Positions 6,790 to 14,669 of a stretch of DNA of 64,000 nucleotides are shown here, piece by piece. Origin of the DNA: Nonomuraea wenchangensis (GTDB lineage: Bacteria > Actinomycetota > Actinomycetes > Streptosporangiales > Streptosporangiaceae); the NCBI RefSeq assembly GCF_900111685.1, contig NZ_FOHX01000008.1:124001-188000 (forward strand), written 5' to 3'. Position 1 is the stretch's first letter; each line of letters opens with the position of its first letter. A model generated the notes under the pieces. The model saw nothing but the letters and a program-made list of their open reading frames with translations, did not search any database and was not told where the DNA came from. The translations under genes and the position numbers were made by a program.

Positions 6790-8064
6790 ATGGTGACGCT
6801 TGACCAGATCCGGGCGTTCGTGGCGGTCGCGGAGGAGTTGCACTTCGGCCGCGCCGCCGAACGCCTCCGCATGACGCAGCCGCCGCTCAGCCGCCACATC
6901 CAGAAGCTCGAACGCGCGATCGGCGTGACCCTCCTCGAACGCGACAACCGGCGGGTGATCCTCACCGAGGCCGGGCGCGGCTTCCTGGAGGACGCCCGTC
7001 ACATGCTCACGCTGGTCGAGACCGCCGGCGACCGCGCCCGCCGAATCGCCGCCGGTGCCAGCGGCACGTTGCGGCTCGGCTTCACCGCCGTCTCGGCGAT
7101 CAGCGTGCTGGGCGGGCTCCTGCGCCTGCTGGCCGAGCGGCTGCCGGAGGTCGACGTCATCCTCCACGAAGAGGTGACCGCCAGGCAGATGGACGGCATC
7201 CTGCGCGGCGAGCTCGACCTGGGCCTGGCCCGCCCACCCTTCGACCTGCCCCACCCAACGTCCGGCTTTGGCACGCCCCACGCACCATCCGGCTTTGGCA
7301 CGCCCCACGCACCATCCGGCTTTGGCACGCCCCACGCACCGTCCCGCCTTGGCTTGCCCCGCCCACTGTCCGGCCCGACAGTGGCCGACATCTCTGCCGA
7401 CCGGGACCTGGCCCGCCCACCGTCCGACCCGACGGTGGCCGGCGTCTCTTCCGAACTGGACCTGGCCCGCGTGCCCATCGATGCGGTCCACCCGGCGGCG
7501 ACCCGCCCATCGACCGACATAAATGCTGCCCGGCCGACGTACCACCTGGCCGGGATCGACTCGCGAGTGATCTTCCGCGAGCCGCTGTGCGCGGCGGTGC
7601 CGACAGGCCACGTGCTGGCCGCGCTCGACCGGCCGCTCGCACCCGAAGACTTCGCCGGCCTGCCCATGGTCAGCTATCACCCCGTACGGTCGCGCTACTT
7701 CCACGAGCTCACCGTCCGTTTCCTGTCCGCCGTGCGGCCCAGGGCCGAGCAGCAGGTGCACCAGATCCTCACCGCGGTGCTGCTCGTGGCCGCAGGGCGG
7801 GGCGTGGCACTCGTGCCCGCCAGCGCGCGCTCCCTCGGCATTGAGGGCGTGGTGTTCAGGGACCTCGTCCACGGCGGCGGCAGCCCTCCTTCCGGAAGCC
7901 GTAGCGGCAATCCGATGACCGGGAACGAAGGCGACGAGCCCGCGACCGAGAACGACGGCAGCATCGACCCGGTGGAGCTGCATGCCGTCTGGAACCCCGG
8001 ATCGGCCAATCCGGCGCTGTGGCGCGTACTCGACCTGCTGGACGACGTCGAGGGCCAGGGCTGA
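6790..8064 (+). CDS. LysR-family transcriptional regulator with a large repeat-derived insertion
   Basis: The N-terminus is a classical LysR winged helix (MVTLDQIRAFVAVAEELHFG, MTQPPLSRHIQKLE, RRVILTEAGR). The effector domain follows (GTLRLGFTAVSAISVLGGLL; GELDLGLARPP; later EPLCAAVPTGHVLA and a C-terminal LVAAGRGVALVPAS). Total length is 424 residues against about 300 for the family. The excess is an insertion of roughly 100 residues (about 153-252), placed between effector-domain strands. It contains three perfect copies of SGFGTPHAP and weaker repeats of a DLARPPSDPTVA type. A second, shorter polar insertion is near residues 361-392. The DNA-binding domain looks intact; whether effector binding survives is unclear. 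Confidence 0.85.
   Translation: MVTLDQIRAFVAVAEELHFGRAAERLRMTQPPLSRHIQKLERAIGVTLLERDNRRVILTEAGRGFLEDARHMLTLVETAGDRARRIAAGASGTLRLGFTAVSAISVLGGLLRLLAERLPEVDVILHEEVTARQMDGILRGELDLGLARPPFDLPHPTSGFGTPHAPSGFGTPHAPSGFGTPHAPSRLGLPRPLSGPTVADISADRDLARPPSDPTVAGVSSELDLARVPIDAVHPAATRPSTDINAARPTYHLAGIDSRVIFREPLCAAVPTGHVLAALDRPLAPEDFAGLPMVSYHPVRSRYFHELTVRFLSAVRPRAEQQVHQILTAVLLVAAGRGVALVPASARSLGIEGVVFRDLVHGGGSPPSGSRSGNPMTGNEGDEPATENDGSIDPVELHAVWNPGSANPALWRVLDLLDDVEGQG
7261..7368 (+). repeat. 27-bp tandem repeat inside the LysR coding region (3 exact copies plus 1 diverged)
   Basis: Units start at 7261, 7288 and 7315, each reading TCCGGCTTTGGCACGCCCCA followed by CGCACC(A/G). A diverged fourth unit lies at 7342-7368. 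The unit is nine codons (SGFGTPHAP), so copy-number change keeps the reading frame. The flanking sequence (7369-7480) shows older, weaker duplications. Expansion by slippage or unequal recombination is the likely origin. Confidence 0.9.
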
Positions 8065-8244
8065 ACCATAGATGGGCGGGGCGTCTCCAGCCTCCGATAC
8101 GGAGCGTGCATGACCGGATCGTATGCGTGAACGGCCTGCTCGCGCATCGGACCCAGGTCGTACAACCGTGGTCTGCCTGAGCCGCGAAAAGAGCAGACGA
8201 CGGTCCGATGCGCCGCAGCGTCCCGCCACGGCACTCTCGAACGC

Positions 8245-9504
8245 GTGATCCAGTCGAACCTTCTCCGGCTACGCCGTGCCTTGCTGTCCCTGTCCGTCGC
8301 CTCCGCGGTGGCGGTGCCGGTGATCGGCGCGGCGCATCCAGCGGCGGTGCCCGCGCCCGTCCCCGCGAGCGCGACCCCACTGTCAGAGCTGACCGCACAG
8401 GCCCTGGCGGCCAGATACGCCACCAGTCGGAGCGACGTCTTGGCCGCCGCGGACGCGGCCACCCGTCATGGCCACCTGCGGCGGGCCACGGCGCTGCGGG
8501 TCATGGCCGATCCCGGCCGCAGGTTCCTGTCCTTCGACGGCCGGGACGGCGGGCGGGTCGTGGAGATCTTCGGCGATCTGGCGACGGCGGAGCACGTCGC
8601 CGTCCTGGTTCCCGGCGCCGACACCAATCTCGACAAGTACGGGCTGCTGCGCGGCGGCGCGCTCCGCCTGCACCAAGCGCTCGGCGAGAGGTACGCGGTC
8701 GTCGCCTGGCTCGGTTATCGGACGCCGGCGACGATGAGTCTGGACACGCTCACGTCCGACCTGGCGGACAAGGGCGCCACCGAACTGCGCGGCTTCGTCC
8801 GGCAACTGACGGAGACCAAGGGCGCTGGCGGAGTGTCGCTGCTGTGCCACTCGTACGGCGGAGTGGTGTGCGCACGCGCCACACCTGACCTGGAAGTCGC
8901 CCGCATCATGCTGACCGGCAGCCCGGGCGTCGGCGTGGAGAACGTCCGCGAGTTGCGGACCTCGGCGGCTGTCTGGGCGGGCCGCGCCAGCCACGACTGG
9001 ATCAGCCTGGTGCCGCACACCCGTCTGCACCTGCCCTTCGTCACCCTCGGTCTGGGCGCCGACCCGGTCTCTCCCGGTTTCGGCGCGCGGGTCTTCGTGG
9101 CAGGCGACGGTGGCCACAGCGACTACCTGGCGGACGGCTCCCTGTCCCTGCACAACATCGCACGGATCATCACAGGCCTGGATCCCCTCCAGGCCGACCC
9201 CGGCCGCTCCCGACCAGACACCGCAGCCCTTCAGACAGACCAGAGATCGCCCCTGACCACACCAGAGCCACACCCGAGAGCATCGGACGAAACCGCGGCA
9301 CGATCAGCGGACGCGGCCGCGAAACTGCTCACCAGCAGCACAAGGAATCAGGGGCCGGGCACGGCATCGAGCGCCCGCGTCACGCCGCAGGCGCGTTCGG
9401 ACGCGGGGCAGGGCGCGGGACAGGACCTGGGCGGGCACGCACGCATGTCGCCGAGCGGGGGCGGACACGTACAGATGCCGCTGGAGGTGGTCGGACGTGC
9501 GTGA
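8245..9504 (+). CDS. Secreted alpha/beta hydrolase (DUF1023-like)
   Basis: The GTG at 8245 opens a 419-residue protein with an N-terminal signal-like segment (basic RLRRALLSLS, then an Ala/Val-rich core ending around AHPAAVPAP). The hydrolase core includes VAVLVPGADTNLDKYG as first strand and oxyanion region, and the nucleophile elbow LLCHSYGGVV (Ser near residue 201). It ends with GDGGHSDYLADGS, giving the catalytic His. This order matches the actinobacterial DUF1023 family. The usual Gly before the catalytic His-Ser is Cys here. The last ~110 residues are Pro/Thr/Ser/Gly-rich and probably unstructured. Its end overlaps the acyltransferase gene by eight bases, suggesting an envelope-related pair. 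Confidence 0.75.
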   Translation: MIQSNLLRLRRALLSLSVASAVAVPVIGAAHPAAVPAPVPASATPLSELTAQALAARYATSRSDVLAAADAATRHGHLRRATALRVMADPGRRFLSFDGRDGGRVVEIFGDLATAEHVAVLVPGADTNLDKYGLLRGGALRLHQALGERYAVVAWLGYRTPATMSLDTLTSDLADKGATELRGFVRQLTETKGAGGVSLLCHSYGGVVCARATPDLEVARIMLTGSPGVGVENVRELRTSAAVWAGRASHDWISLVPHTRLHLPFVTLGLGADPVSPGFGARVFVAGDGGHSDYLADGSLSLHNIARIITGLDPLQADPGRSRPDTAALQTDQRSPLTTPEPHPRASDETAARSADAAAKLLTSSTRNQGPGTASSARVTPQARSDAGQGAGQDLGGHARMSPSGGGHVQMPLEVVGRA

Positions 9505-10639
9505 TCTCGTGCAGAAGATCGAGGATACGACGCCGGCCGGGCGTGACCGCAGCGTGGATGCCCTGCGCGCCCTGGCCATCGGCGGTGTGGTGCTCGGCCA
9601 CTGGCTGGTGAGCGCGCTGGTCGTCGAGAGCGGCAGCGTGCGGGTCGCCAGTCCACTGCGTGACATGCCGTACCTCGCCCCAGTGTCGTGGATCCTGCAG
9701 ACCATGGCGCTCTTCTTCCTGGTAGGCGGCCAGATGACCGCCAGGAGTCACGCCTCCGCGCGCGCTCGCGGTGTCGGCTACGGGCGGTGGCTGCGGGCGC
9801 GTGCGGCGCGGCTGCTGCGGCCGGTCGCGGCCGTGGCGGTGGTGTGGAGCGTGGTGGCCTTGGTGATGCTCGCCTCGGGCGCCGACTTCAAGAGTGTGCA
9901 GGCGCTGGCCAAGCTGGTGTGGTCTCCGTTGTGGTTCCTGCTGGTGTACGCCGGGCTGACGGCGCTGACACCGCTGGTCGCCCGGTTGCATCCGGCGTGG
10001 CCACTCGCCGTGGTCGCGCTCGTCGACCTGGTGCGCTTCGGATGGGGCGGGCCTGAGTGGGTGGGATGGGTGAACCTGGCGGCGGGGTGGCTGGTGCCGT
10101 ACTGCTTGGGGGCGGCCTGGGCCCGTGACCGGCTGAACGAGCGGACGACCGGGTGGGCGCTGCTGGCCGGTGGCGCGGCCGTCGCGGCCGTGCTGATCGT
10201 GTGGGCCGGTTATCCGGCTTCCATGGTGGGAGTGCCGGGCGCCCCGATCTCGAACCAGTCCCCGCCCACGCTCGCGGCGGTCGCGTTCGGGCTGGCCCAG
10301 TGCGGAGCCGCGCTCCTCCTACGCGATCCGCTACGGCGGATGCTGGCGCGACCCGCTTTATGGGCGTTCGTGGTGCTGGCGAACCTGTCCGCGATGACGA
10401 TCTTTCTCTGGCACCAGACGGCGATGATCGCGGTCACCACGCTCGGGCTGCTCGCCGGCCGCCCATTGCTCGGCCTGCACACCGTCCCCGGCGAACCGTC
10501 CTGGGTGCTGGCCAGGCTGGCTTGGTTACCGGCGTTCGCGCTGGCGTTGTGCGTCTGCTGGGGCGCGTTCCACGCGTACGAACGGGCGCGGCCAGCTGAG
10601 CCTCGGATCCGAGCGGAGGAAGCGCAAGCCCGGCCCTGA
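9497..10639 (+). CDS. Integral membrane acyltransferase (acyltransferase 3 family)
   Basis: The 380-residue product starts at a GTG overlapping the previous gene. The hallmark RSVDALRALAIGGVVLGHWL places the conserved Arg/Asp and the catalytic-type His in the first membrane segment. About ten hydrophobic helices follow, with FFLVGGQMTA and a basic RARAARLLRP loop as is usual for the family. Such enzymes move acetyl or other acyl groups onto cell-wall sugars, exopolysaccharides or antibiotics. The acceptor cannot be read from the sequence. Translational coupling to a secreted hydrolase suggests modification of an envelope component, with the hydrolase perhaps acting on the same ester. Confidence 0.8.
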   Translation: MRDLVQKIEDTTPAGRDRSVDALRALAIGGVVLGHWLVSALVVESGSVRVASPLRDMPYLAPVSWILQTMALFFLVGGQMTARSHASARARGVGYGRWLRARAARLLRPVAAVAVVWSVVALVMLASGADFKSVQALAKLVWSPLWFLLVYAGLTALTPLVARLHPAWPLAVVALVDLVRFGWGGPEWVGWVNLAAGWLVPYCLGAAWARDRLNERTTGWALLAGGAAVAAVLIVWAGYPASMVGVPGAPISNQSPPTLAAVAFGLAQCGAALLLRDPLRRMLARPALWAFVVLANLSAMTIFLWHQTAMIAVTTLGLLAGRPLLGLHTVPGEPSWVLARLAWLPAFALALCVCWGAFHAYERARPAEPRIRAEEAQARP

Positions 10640-10663
10640 GGGCTTCGGGAGCGGAAAGCCGGG

Positions 10664-10723
10664 CCCGAGACAGTGCAGCCCGAGGCAGTGCGGCCCGAGG
10701 CAGGGACAGCCGAGCCTGGGGCA
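10664..10723. repeat. 15-bp degenerate tandem repeat (4 units)
   Basis: Units of the type CCCGAGGCAGTGCGG begin at 10664, 10679, 10694 and 10709, with increasing divergence to the right. They lie in the non-coding stretch between the acyltransferase gene (+) and the epoxide hydrolase gene (-). No coding role or strong hairpin was seen. Confidence 0.6.
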
Positions 10724-10887
10724 GGGCCGCCGAGCTCGGGCTCAGGCAGCCGGCCGGCCCCCTGGGCGTAGGGAGCCGGTTCCGGAGACGGGAAGTTCAG
10801 GTGTCATGACCGGCTACTGCCATACCGCGGAGGCTCAGACTGCCGTACCGCAGAAGCTCAGGCGGGTGAGAGCAGTGCCCGTGCCGA

Positions 10888-10917
10888 GGGGACAAGGGGA
10901 CAAGGGGACAAGGGGAC
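10888..10917. repeat. 8-bp tandem repeat GGGGACAA, 3.75 copies
   Basis: Copies of GGGGACAA start at 10888, 10896 and 10904, with a partial fourth at 10912. They lie about 40 bases beyond the 3' end of the epoxide hydrolase gene. With the 15-bp repeat they fill most of the 10640-10954 gap, in which no gene was found. It looks like a slippage-prone spacer. Confidence 0.8.
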
Positions 10918-10954
10918 GGGTGACGCGACTTGCGGCACAAGAAGAAGCTCGTGG

Positions 10955-12211
10955 TCAGCGGCGGTCCCGGAACGTTCGGCGCAGGTCGTCCACCCACTCT
11001 TCCGGAATCTCCCAGGGGATGAAGTGGCCGCCGTGATCGTGGACGGTGAGGTTGACGTGGTTGTACCAGGCGGCCCGGCCGCTTTCGAGGAAGTGCTGGA
11101 CGCGCTGGTCGGTGGTGACGCCGGGCGGGTTCTCGTAGCCGACGAACGTGATGCCGGTCGGCGCCTCCACGGGTGGCCACCGTTCGTGGGAGGGGGTCCA
11201 CGGGTAGCGGTTGTTGTTGGCGTACGTGCGGATGGACGTGCCGATCGAGTTCGTGACCCAGTAGATCATGGCGTGGGTGAGGAGGTCGTCCTTGGTGAAG
11301 ACGGTCTCGACGTCGCCGCCGTTGTCGCTCCACTTGATCCAGCGTTCGAGGATCCAGGCGAGCAGTCCGGCGGGCGAGTCCGACAGCCCGTACGCCAACG
11401 TGCTCGGGGCCAGCACGTGCGCGGCCAGGTGCACGGCGAAGCGCCTGTCCAACGCCACGACCTGGGCGTGAACGTCGGCCGGCAGCCCTTCGGGGATGGG
11501 CCGGCCGCCGCTGAGGTCCCAGGCCCGGTCGCCGTTGAACATCGTCAGCATCTGGCCCGAGCCGATGTGGATGCCGTACAGCTCGGTGGCGTACTTGTGG
11601 CCGAGCTGCCCGCAGACCAGCGCGCCGACGTCGCAGCCGGCGGCGGCGTACCGGTCGTGGCCGAGGACGCCGGTCATGAGCGTGTGCCAGAGGTCGGCGA
11701 CCTTCCAGAAGTTCATGTCCGGACGGGCGGGCAGCGGGCCGGAGAATCCGAATCCGGGAAAGGAAGGCACGATCACGTCGAACGCCTCGGCCGGGTCGCC
11801 GCCGTGAGCGCCCGGGTCGGCGAGCGGGTCCACGACCTTGGACATGTGCCAGAACGTCCACGGCCAGCCGTGGGTGAGGATCAGCGGCGTCGGGTTGGGG
11901 CCCACTCCGGGGCGGCGCATGAAGTGCACCGGTACGCCGTCAACGGTCACCCAGTAGTGCTCATAGGCGTTGATCGCGGCCTCGGCCTTGCGCCAGTCGT
12001 AGCCGGTGCGCCAGTAGTCGACGAGCTCACGCAGGTAGGCCGCGTTGACTCCGTAGTACCAATCCTCGTTGCCGGCGTCGGTGGGCCAGCGGGTGAGCTC
12101 CAGGCGGCGGCGCAGGTCGTCCAGGACGTCGTCGGGCACGTGGATCGGCGTGGGTTCCAAGGGGAACGGGCGGTTCCCGCGTGCGGCGGGCTCCGGTGTG
12201 GGCATGCTCAT
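10955..12211 (-). CDS. Epoxide hydrolase, alpha/beta-hydrolase fold
   Basis: The start ATG at 12211 has AGGAGA just upstream and overlaps the MarR stop (ATGA); the longer upstream frame is a shadow. Residues about 13-85 form the epoxide-hydrolase N-terminal domain (RPFPLEPTPIHVPDDVLDDL, then DWYYGVN and YWRTGYDWRK). The catalytic domain has HGWP (residues 114-117, oxyanion hole), FPGFGFSGP and the nucleophile elbow AAGCDVGALV with Asp near 195. The terminal HDHGGHFIPWE carries the catalytic His. Length (418) is normal. Epoxide hydrolases open epoxides to diols through an Asp-ester intermediate. Position behind a MarR gene suggests inducible detoxification of an aromatic or epoxide compound. 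Confidence 0.88.
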   Translation of the reverse strand: MSMPTPEPAARGNRPFPLEPTPIHVPDDVLDDLRRRLELTRWPTDAGNEDWYYGVNAAYLRELVDYWRTGYDWRKAEAAINAYEHYWVTVDGVPVHFMRRPGVGPNPTPLILTHGWPWTFWHMSKVVDPLADPGAHGGDPAEAFDVIVPSFPGFGFSGPLPARPDMNFWKVADLWHTLMTGVLGHDRYAAAGCDVGALVCGQLGHKYATELYGIHIGSGQMLTMFNGDRAWDLSGGRPIPEGLPADVHAQVVALDRRFAVHLAAHVLAPSTLAYGLSDSPAGLLAWILERWIKWSDNGGDVETVFTKDDLLTHAMIYWVTNSIGTSIRTYANNNRYPWTPSHERWPPVEAPTGITFVGYENPPGVTTDQRVQHFLESGRAAWYNHVNLTVHDHGGHFIPWEIPEEWVDDLRRTFRDRR

Positions 12212-12687
12212 CTTCTCCTGTCCGGTACGTCGGGTTCGCCGGCGAGCCGCCTGTTCACCTCGCTCATGCGGGCCAGGGCGGGCAGGGCGGCTGCGATGGT
12301 CGCGCGCTCGGCGGGGGTGAGCTCGCCGGTGAGCTCTGCGAGATGCGCTCTGCGGTCGGCGCGCCGCCCGTGCACGATCGCGGTGCCGGCCGCGGTGACG
12401 TCGACGAGCACGGCGCGACGGTCCGACGGGTCCGGCCGGCGCTCCACCAGGCCGTCGCGTTCCAGCTTGGTGACCATCTGGGTGATGGCGGACTGGGTGA
12501 CCTGCTCGCTCGAGGCCAGCTCGGTGAGACGTTTGGGGCCCTGCCCGGCCAGCGTGTGGAGCACCGACAGCGTGGTGAAGCTCAGCCGTTGCACGGCAGG
12601 CAGGCGGATGAACATCCGGGTGAACTCCTCCAGCACGGAGGTCAGATGGGCGACATCGAGCTCGCCGGGCTGCGGTGTGGACGGCAC
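12208..12687 (-). CDS. MarR-family regulator of the epoxide hydrolase
   Basis: The 159-residue protein has a standard MarR layout. A helical N-terminus (LTSVLEEFTRMFIRLPAVQ) leads to a winged helix (RLTELASSEQVTQSAITQMV, LERDGLVERRPDPSDRRAVL), a wing VTAAG and a helical tail. It starts at a GTG (12687) with no ribosome site. A TATACA-type -10 lies about eight bases upstream on this strand, so the mRNA is probably leaderless. The first gene of a two-gene unit, it overlaps the epoxide hydrolase by four bases. A CTTAATTAAG palindrome immediately upstream is a likely autoregulatory operator. Confidence 0.88.
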   Translation of the reverse strand: MPSTPQPGELDVAHLTSVLEEFTRMFIRLPAVQRLSFTTLSVLHTLAGQGPKRLTELASSEQVTQSAITQMVTKLERDGLVERRPDPSDRRAVLVDVTAAGTAIVHGRRADRRAHLAELTGELTPAERATIAAALPALARMSEVNRRLAGEPDVPDRRR

Positions 12688-12694
12688 TGGAGGA

Positions 12695-12716
12695 GTGTAT
12701 AAGAATCTTAATTAAG
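12695..12716 (-). promoter_or_regulatory. Promoter with palindromic MarR operator
   Basis: On the minus strand a TATACA -10-like hexamer (about 12697-12702) lies just before the GTG at 12687, fitting a leaderless transcript. Next to it, at 12707-12716, is the perfect palindrome CTTAATTAAG. It is the only AT-rich patch around, and it overlaps the -35/spacer area, the place expected for a MarR repressor site. Confidence 0.5.
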
Positions 12717-12840
12717 TTGCTGTTGTTTTTCTGTTCCCGTGGTGGCGCCGCCCTGATGGGAGGTGGGCGGCACAGGCTCGGCGCGCGGAGTCCAGTGCCG
12801 TTCCGAGGTAGGTGCCGGGTGCCGCCCTGGTGCGTGGGCT

Positions 12841-13117
12841 CAGCGCCATCTGGGTGCAGGTACGCGGCACGGGCCCTGGTGCGTGCGTGTGTGCTCAGCA
12901 CCGCTTTGGCGCGCGGGCGGTGCACAGCACGGGCCCTGGCATGGGTGCGCGGCACGGGCCTGGCGCGGGTGTTCGGCGCCGCTTTGCGCGGGTGCGCAGC
13001 AAGGGCTCTGGCGGAGGTGCTCAGTACCGCTTTGCGCGGGTGCGCGGCACGGGCTCGGGCGCAGGTGTTCGGCGCCGCTTCGGTGCAGGTACTCGGCACG
13101 GCCCCTGGCGTGGGTGT
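12841..13117. repeat. Degenerate 48-bp minisatellite
   Basis: Three adjacent 48-bp units begin at 12974, 13022 and 13070, sharing a start of the type C(A/G)G(C/T)(A/G)CCGCTT and an end of the type GG(T)GT. Two longer, less regular units lie before them (12841-12895 and 12896-12973). The units fill most of the non-coding gap between the MarR gene and the SnoaL-like gene. Because 48 is a multiple of three, several frames stay open across it and create long false reading frames. No gene is supported in 12717-13291. Confidence 0.75.
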
Positions 13118-13291
13118 GTGGTGCCGTCCGGGGCGGTGTGTGGCGATGCCTGGGGCGGTATGAGGCGGTGCCGGGGGCTGGGGCGGGTGTGGTGCCACCC
13201 GTCTATCGGGGTTGCTTCGGCGCCGAGACAGGCGGGTGACGCCGCCATTCCGCCTCACCCCGGCCCCCGGCGCGGTAGGGCGGTGGCGCTG

Positions 13292-13726
13292 TCAGTTCGT
13301 GCCGATGAACTGGTGGTCGGTGCGGATGCGGCCGTCGTCGTCCAGGGCCAGGAGGTCCAGGCCGCCGCCGGCGGTCTCGCCGGTGCTGGTCGACACCATC
13401 GACCAGCGTACGGCGATCAGGCCGGGCAGCAGCGCGAACGGCTCCCCCTCCGCCTGGAAGACGTGCTCCCCCGGCGCGACGAACATCTCGTAGGCCCGCC
13501 GCACCCTGGCGTCCAGGCCGTCGTGGCCACGCGCCTCCAGCGGCGGCACCGGGAACGCCAGCCTCGCCGCCTCCTCCCGGACCGCCTGCGGCGGATCGAC
13601 CAGCACCTGGACGCCGTCGGGCGCCCACAGCTCCCGGATGAGGGCGGCGCGTCGGTCCGGGTCGGGTTCGTTCCACTGGGCGACGTAGCGGCCGGCCCAT
13701 TCCTTGATCTCGATGAGGTTGCTCAT
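13292..13726 (-). CDS. SnoaL/NTF2-like protein
   Basis: The 144-residue product MSNLIEIKEWAGRYVAQWNE has the N-terminal helix, a WAPDGVQVLVD strand with the polar residue typical of SnoaL-like pockets, and later strands (HVFQAEGEPFALLPGLIAVRWSMV; GGLDLLALDDDGRIRTDHQFIG). The final 'D.DGRI..DhqFIg' is characteristic of this group. Such proteins act as isomerases, hydrolases or small-molecule binders; the substrate is not evident. It is divergent from the XRE regulator at 13801 and both promoters flank a 24-bp palindrome, so it is probably that regulator's target. Confidence 0.75.
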   Translation of the reverse strand: MSNLIEIKEWAGRYVAQWNEPDPDRRAALIRELWAPDGVQVLVDPPQAVREEAARLAFPVPPLEARGHDGLDARVRRAYEMFVAPGEHVFQAEGEPFALLPGLIAVRWSMVSTSTGETAGGGLDLLALDDDGRIRTDHQFIGTN

Positions 13727-13758
13727 GACCGGCAGTGTGCGCCGGACGAGTGCGGTGT

Positions 13759-13782
13759 CGCGATTCCCTGTAGGGAATCGCG
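13759..13782. promoter_or_regulatory. Perfect 10-4-10 palindrome, operator shared by the divergent XRE and SnoaL-like genes
   Basis: The left arm CGCGATTCCC (13759-13768) and right arm GGGAATCGCG (13773-13782) are exact inverted copies around TGTA. The element lies 32 bases from the SnoaL-like start and 18 from the XRE start. It is well placed to repress or activate both genes. It is long and perfect enough to be very unlikely by chance in an intergenic region of about 75 bases. Confidence 0.75.
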
Positions 13783-13800
13783 CGACGGACGCCGTTCGGT

Positions 13801-14604
13801 ATGAATGGGTTCATGACGGTGTCGGCCGAGCCCAACCACTTCGCTCATGAGCTGCGGCGCTGGCGTGCGCGTCGCCGCCTCAGTCAGCTCGACCTGGCCA
13901 TCAGGACCGACACGACGCAGCGGCATCTGAGCTTCCTGGAGCAGGGGCGTTCGCGGCCGGGGCGGGCCATGGTGGTGCGGCTGGCGGAGTCGCTGGGCCT
14001 GTCACTGCGGGAGCGGAACACGTTCCTGCTGGCCGCCGGCTATGCGCCGGTCTACGCGGAGTCGTCGCTGGACGCGCCCGAGCTCGGCCCGGTACGCGAG
14101 GCGCTGGACCGCATCCTCGACGGCCATCTGCCCTGTCCTGCGGTCGTCGTGCGGCCGCACGGCCTGCTGGTCGCCGCCAATGCGGCCTTCGGGGTGTTGT
14201 GCGAGGGCGCGGCCCCGGAGCTGCTGAAACCCCCGGTCAACGTACTCCGCCTGGCGCTGCACCCTGACGGCATGGCCGGCCGGGTGGCGAACCTGGCCGA
14301 GTGGGGCCGCCACATCACCGGCAGCCTGCGTGATCAGCTCGACCGCAGCCCCGATCCGGAGCTGGAGGAGTTCGTCGCCGAGCTGGACGGCTATCTGCCC
14401 GGGCTGGGGGCGCCTTCCGGGCATCTCGGCTTCGCCGTGCCGCTGCGGCTGCGCGTCCCGGAGGGTGAGTTGCGGCTCATCACCACGCTGACGTCATTCG
14501 CGACGGCGGTGGATGTGACGCTGGCGGAGCTGCGGCTGGAGGCGTTCCTGCCCGCTGACGAGAGCTCAGCGCGCATCCTGCGGGAACGTGGCACGGCCCA
14601 CTGA
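13801..14604 (+). CDS. XRE-family regulator with MmyB-like ligand-binding domain
   Basis: The N-terminal helix-turn-helix reads ELRRWRARRRLSQLDLAIRT, then TQRHLSFLEQGRSRPGRAMV, the typical form of the SCO-type XRE/MmyB regulators. A PAS-like ligand domain follows (VREALDRILDGHLPCPAVVV, RPHGLLVAANAAF, LRLALHPDGMAGRVANLAEW, FAVPLRLRVPEGELRLITTLT). The MmyB domain can bind fatty acids in structural studies of the family. The start is 13801, with an alternative ATG at 13813; no strong ribosome site is visible. Length 267 is normal. It probably controls the divergent SnoaL-like gene through the palindrome between them. Confidence 0.88.
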   Translation: MNGFMTVSAEPNHFAHELRRWRARRRLSQLDLAIRTDTTQRHLSFLEQGRSRPGRAMVVRLAESLGLSLRERNTFLLAAGYAPVYAESSLDAPELGPVREALDRILDGHLPCPAVVVRPHGLLVAANAAFGVLCEGAAPELLKPPVNVLRLALHPDGMAGRVANLAEWGRHITGSLRDQLDRSPDPELEEFVAELDGYLPGLGAPSGHLGFAVPLRLRVPEGELRLITTLTSFATAVDVTLAELRLEAFLPADESSARILRERGTAH

Positions 14605-14669
14605 TCGGGTCGGTCCGCTGATCGGGACGCACGTGTCGGCCGGTACGGTTCGTGCGTCGGTACGGGTTG

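Noticed and set aside
5401..8229. A 942-residue open frame on the minus strand
   Set aside because: It lies antisense to the coiled-coil and LysR genes, which have clear family motifs, and its sequence is a low-complexity Gly/Arg/Gln mix typical of a shadow frame in GC-rich DNA.
12841..13117. 48-bp repeats as a CRISPR array
   Set aside because: Units are directly adjacent and degenerate, without alternating repeat-spacer structure, and no cas genes are present.
12212..13258. N-terminal extension (about 350 residues) of the epoxide hydrolase frame
   Set aside because: The extension runs through the MarR gene in another frame and through the 48-bp repeats. The real start at 12211 has an AGGAGA site and the ATGA overlap.
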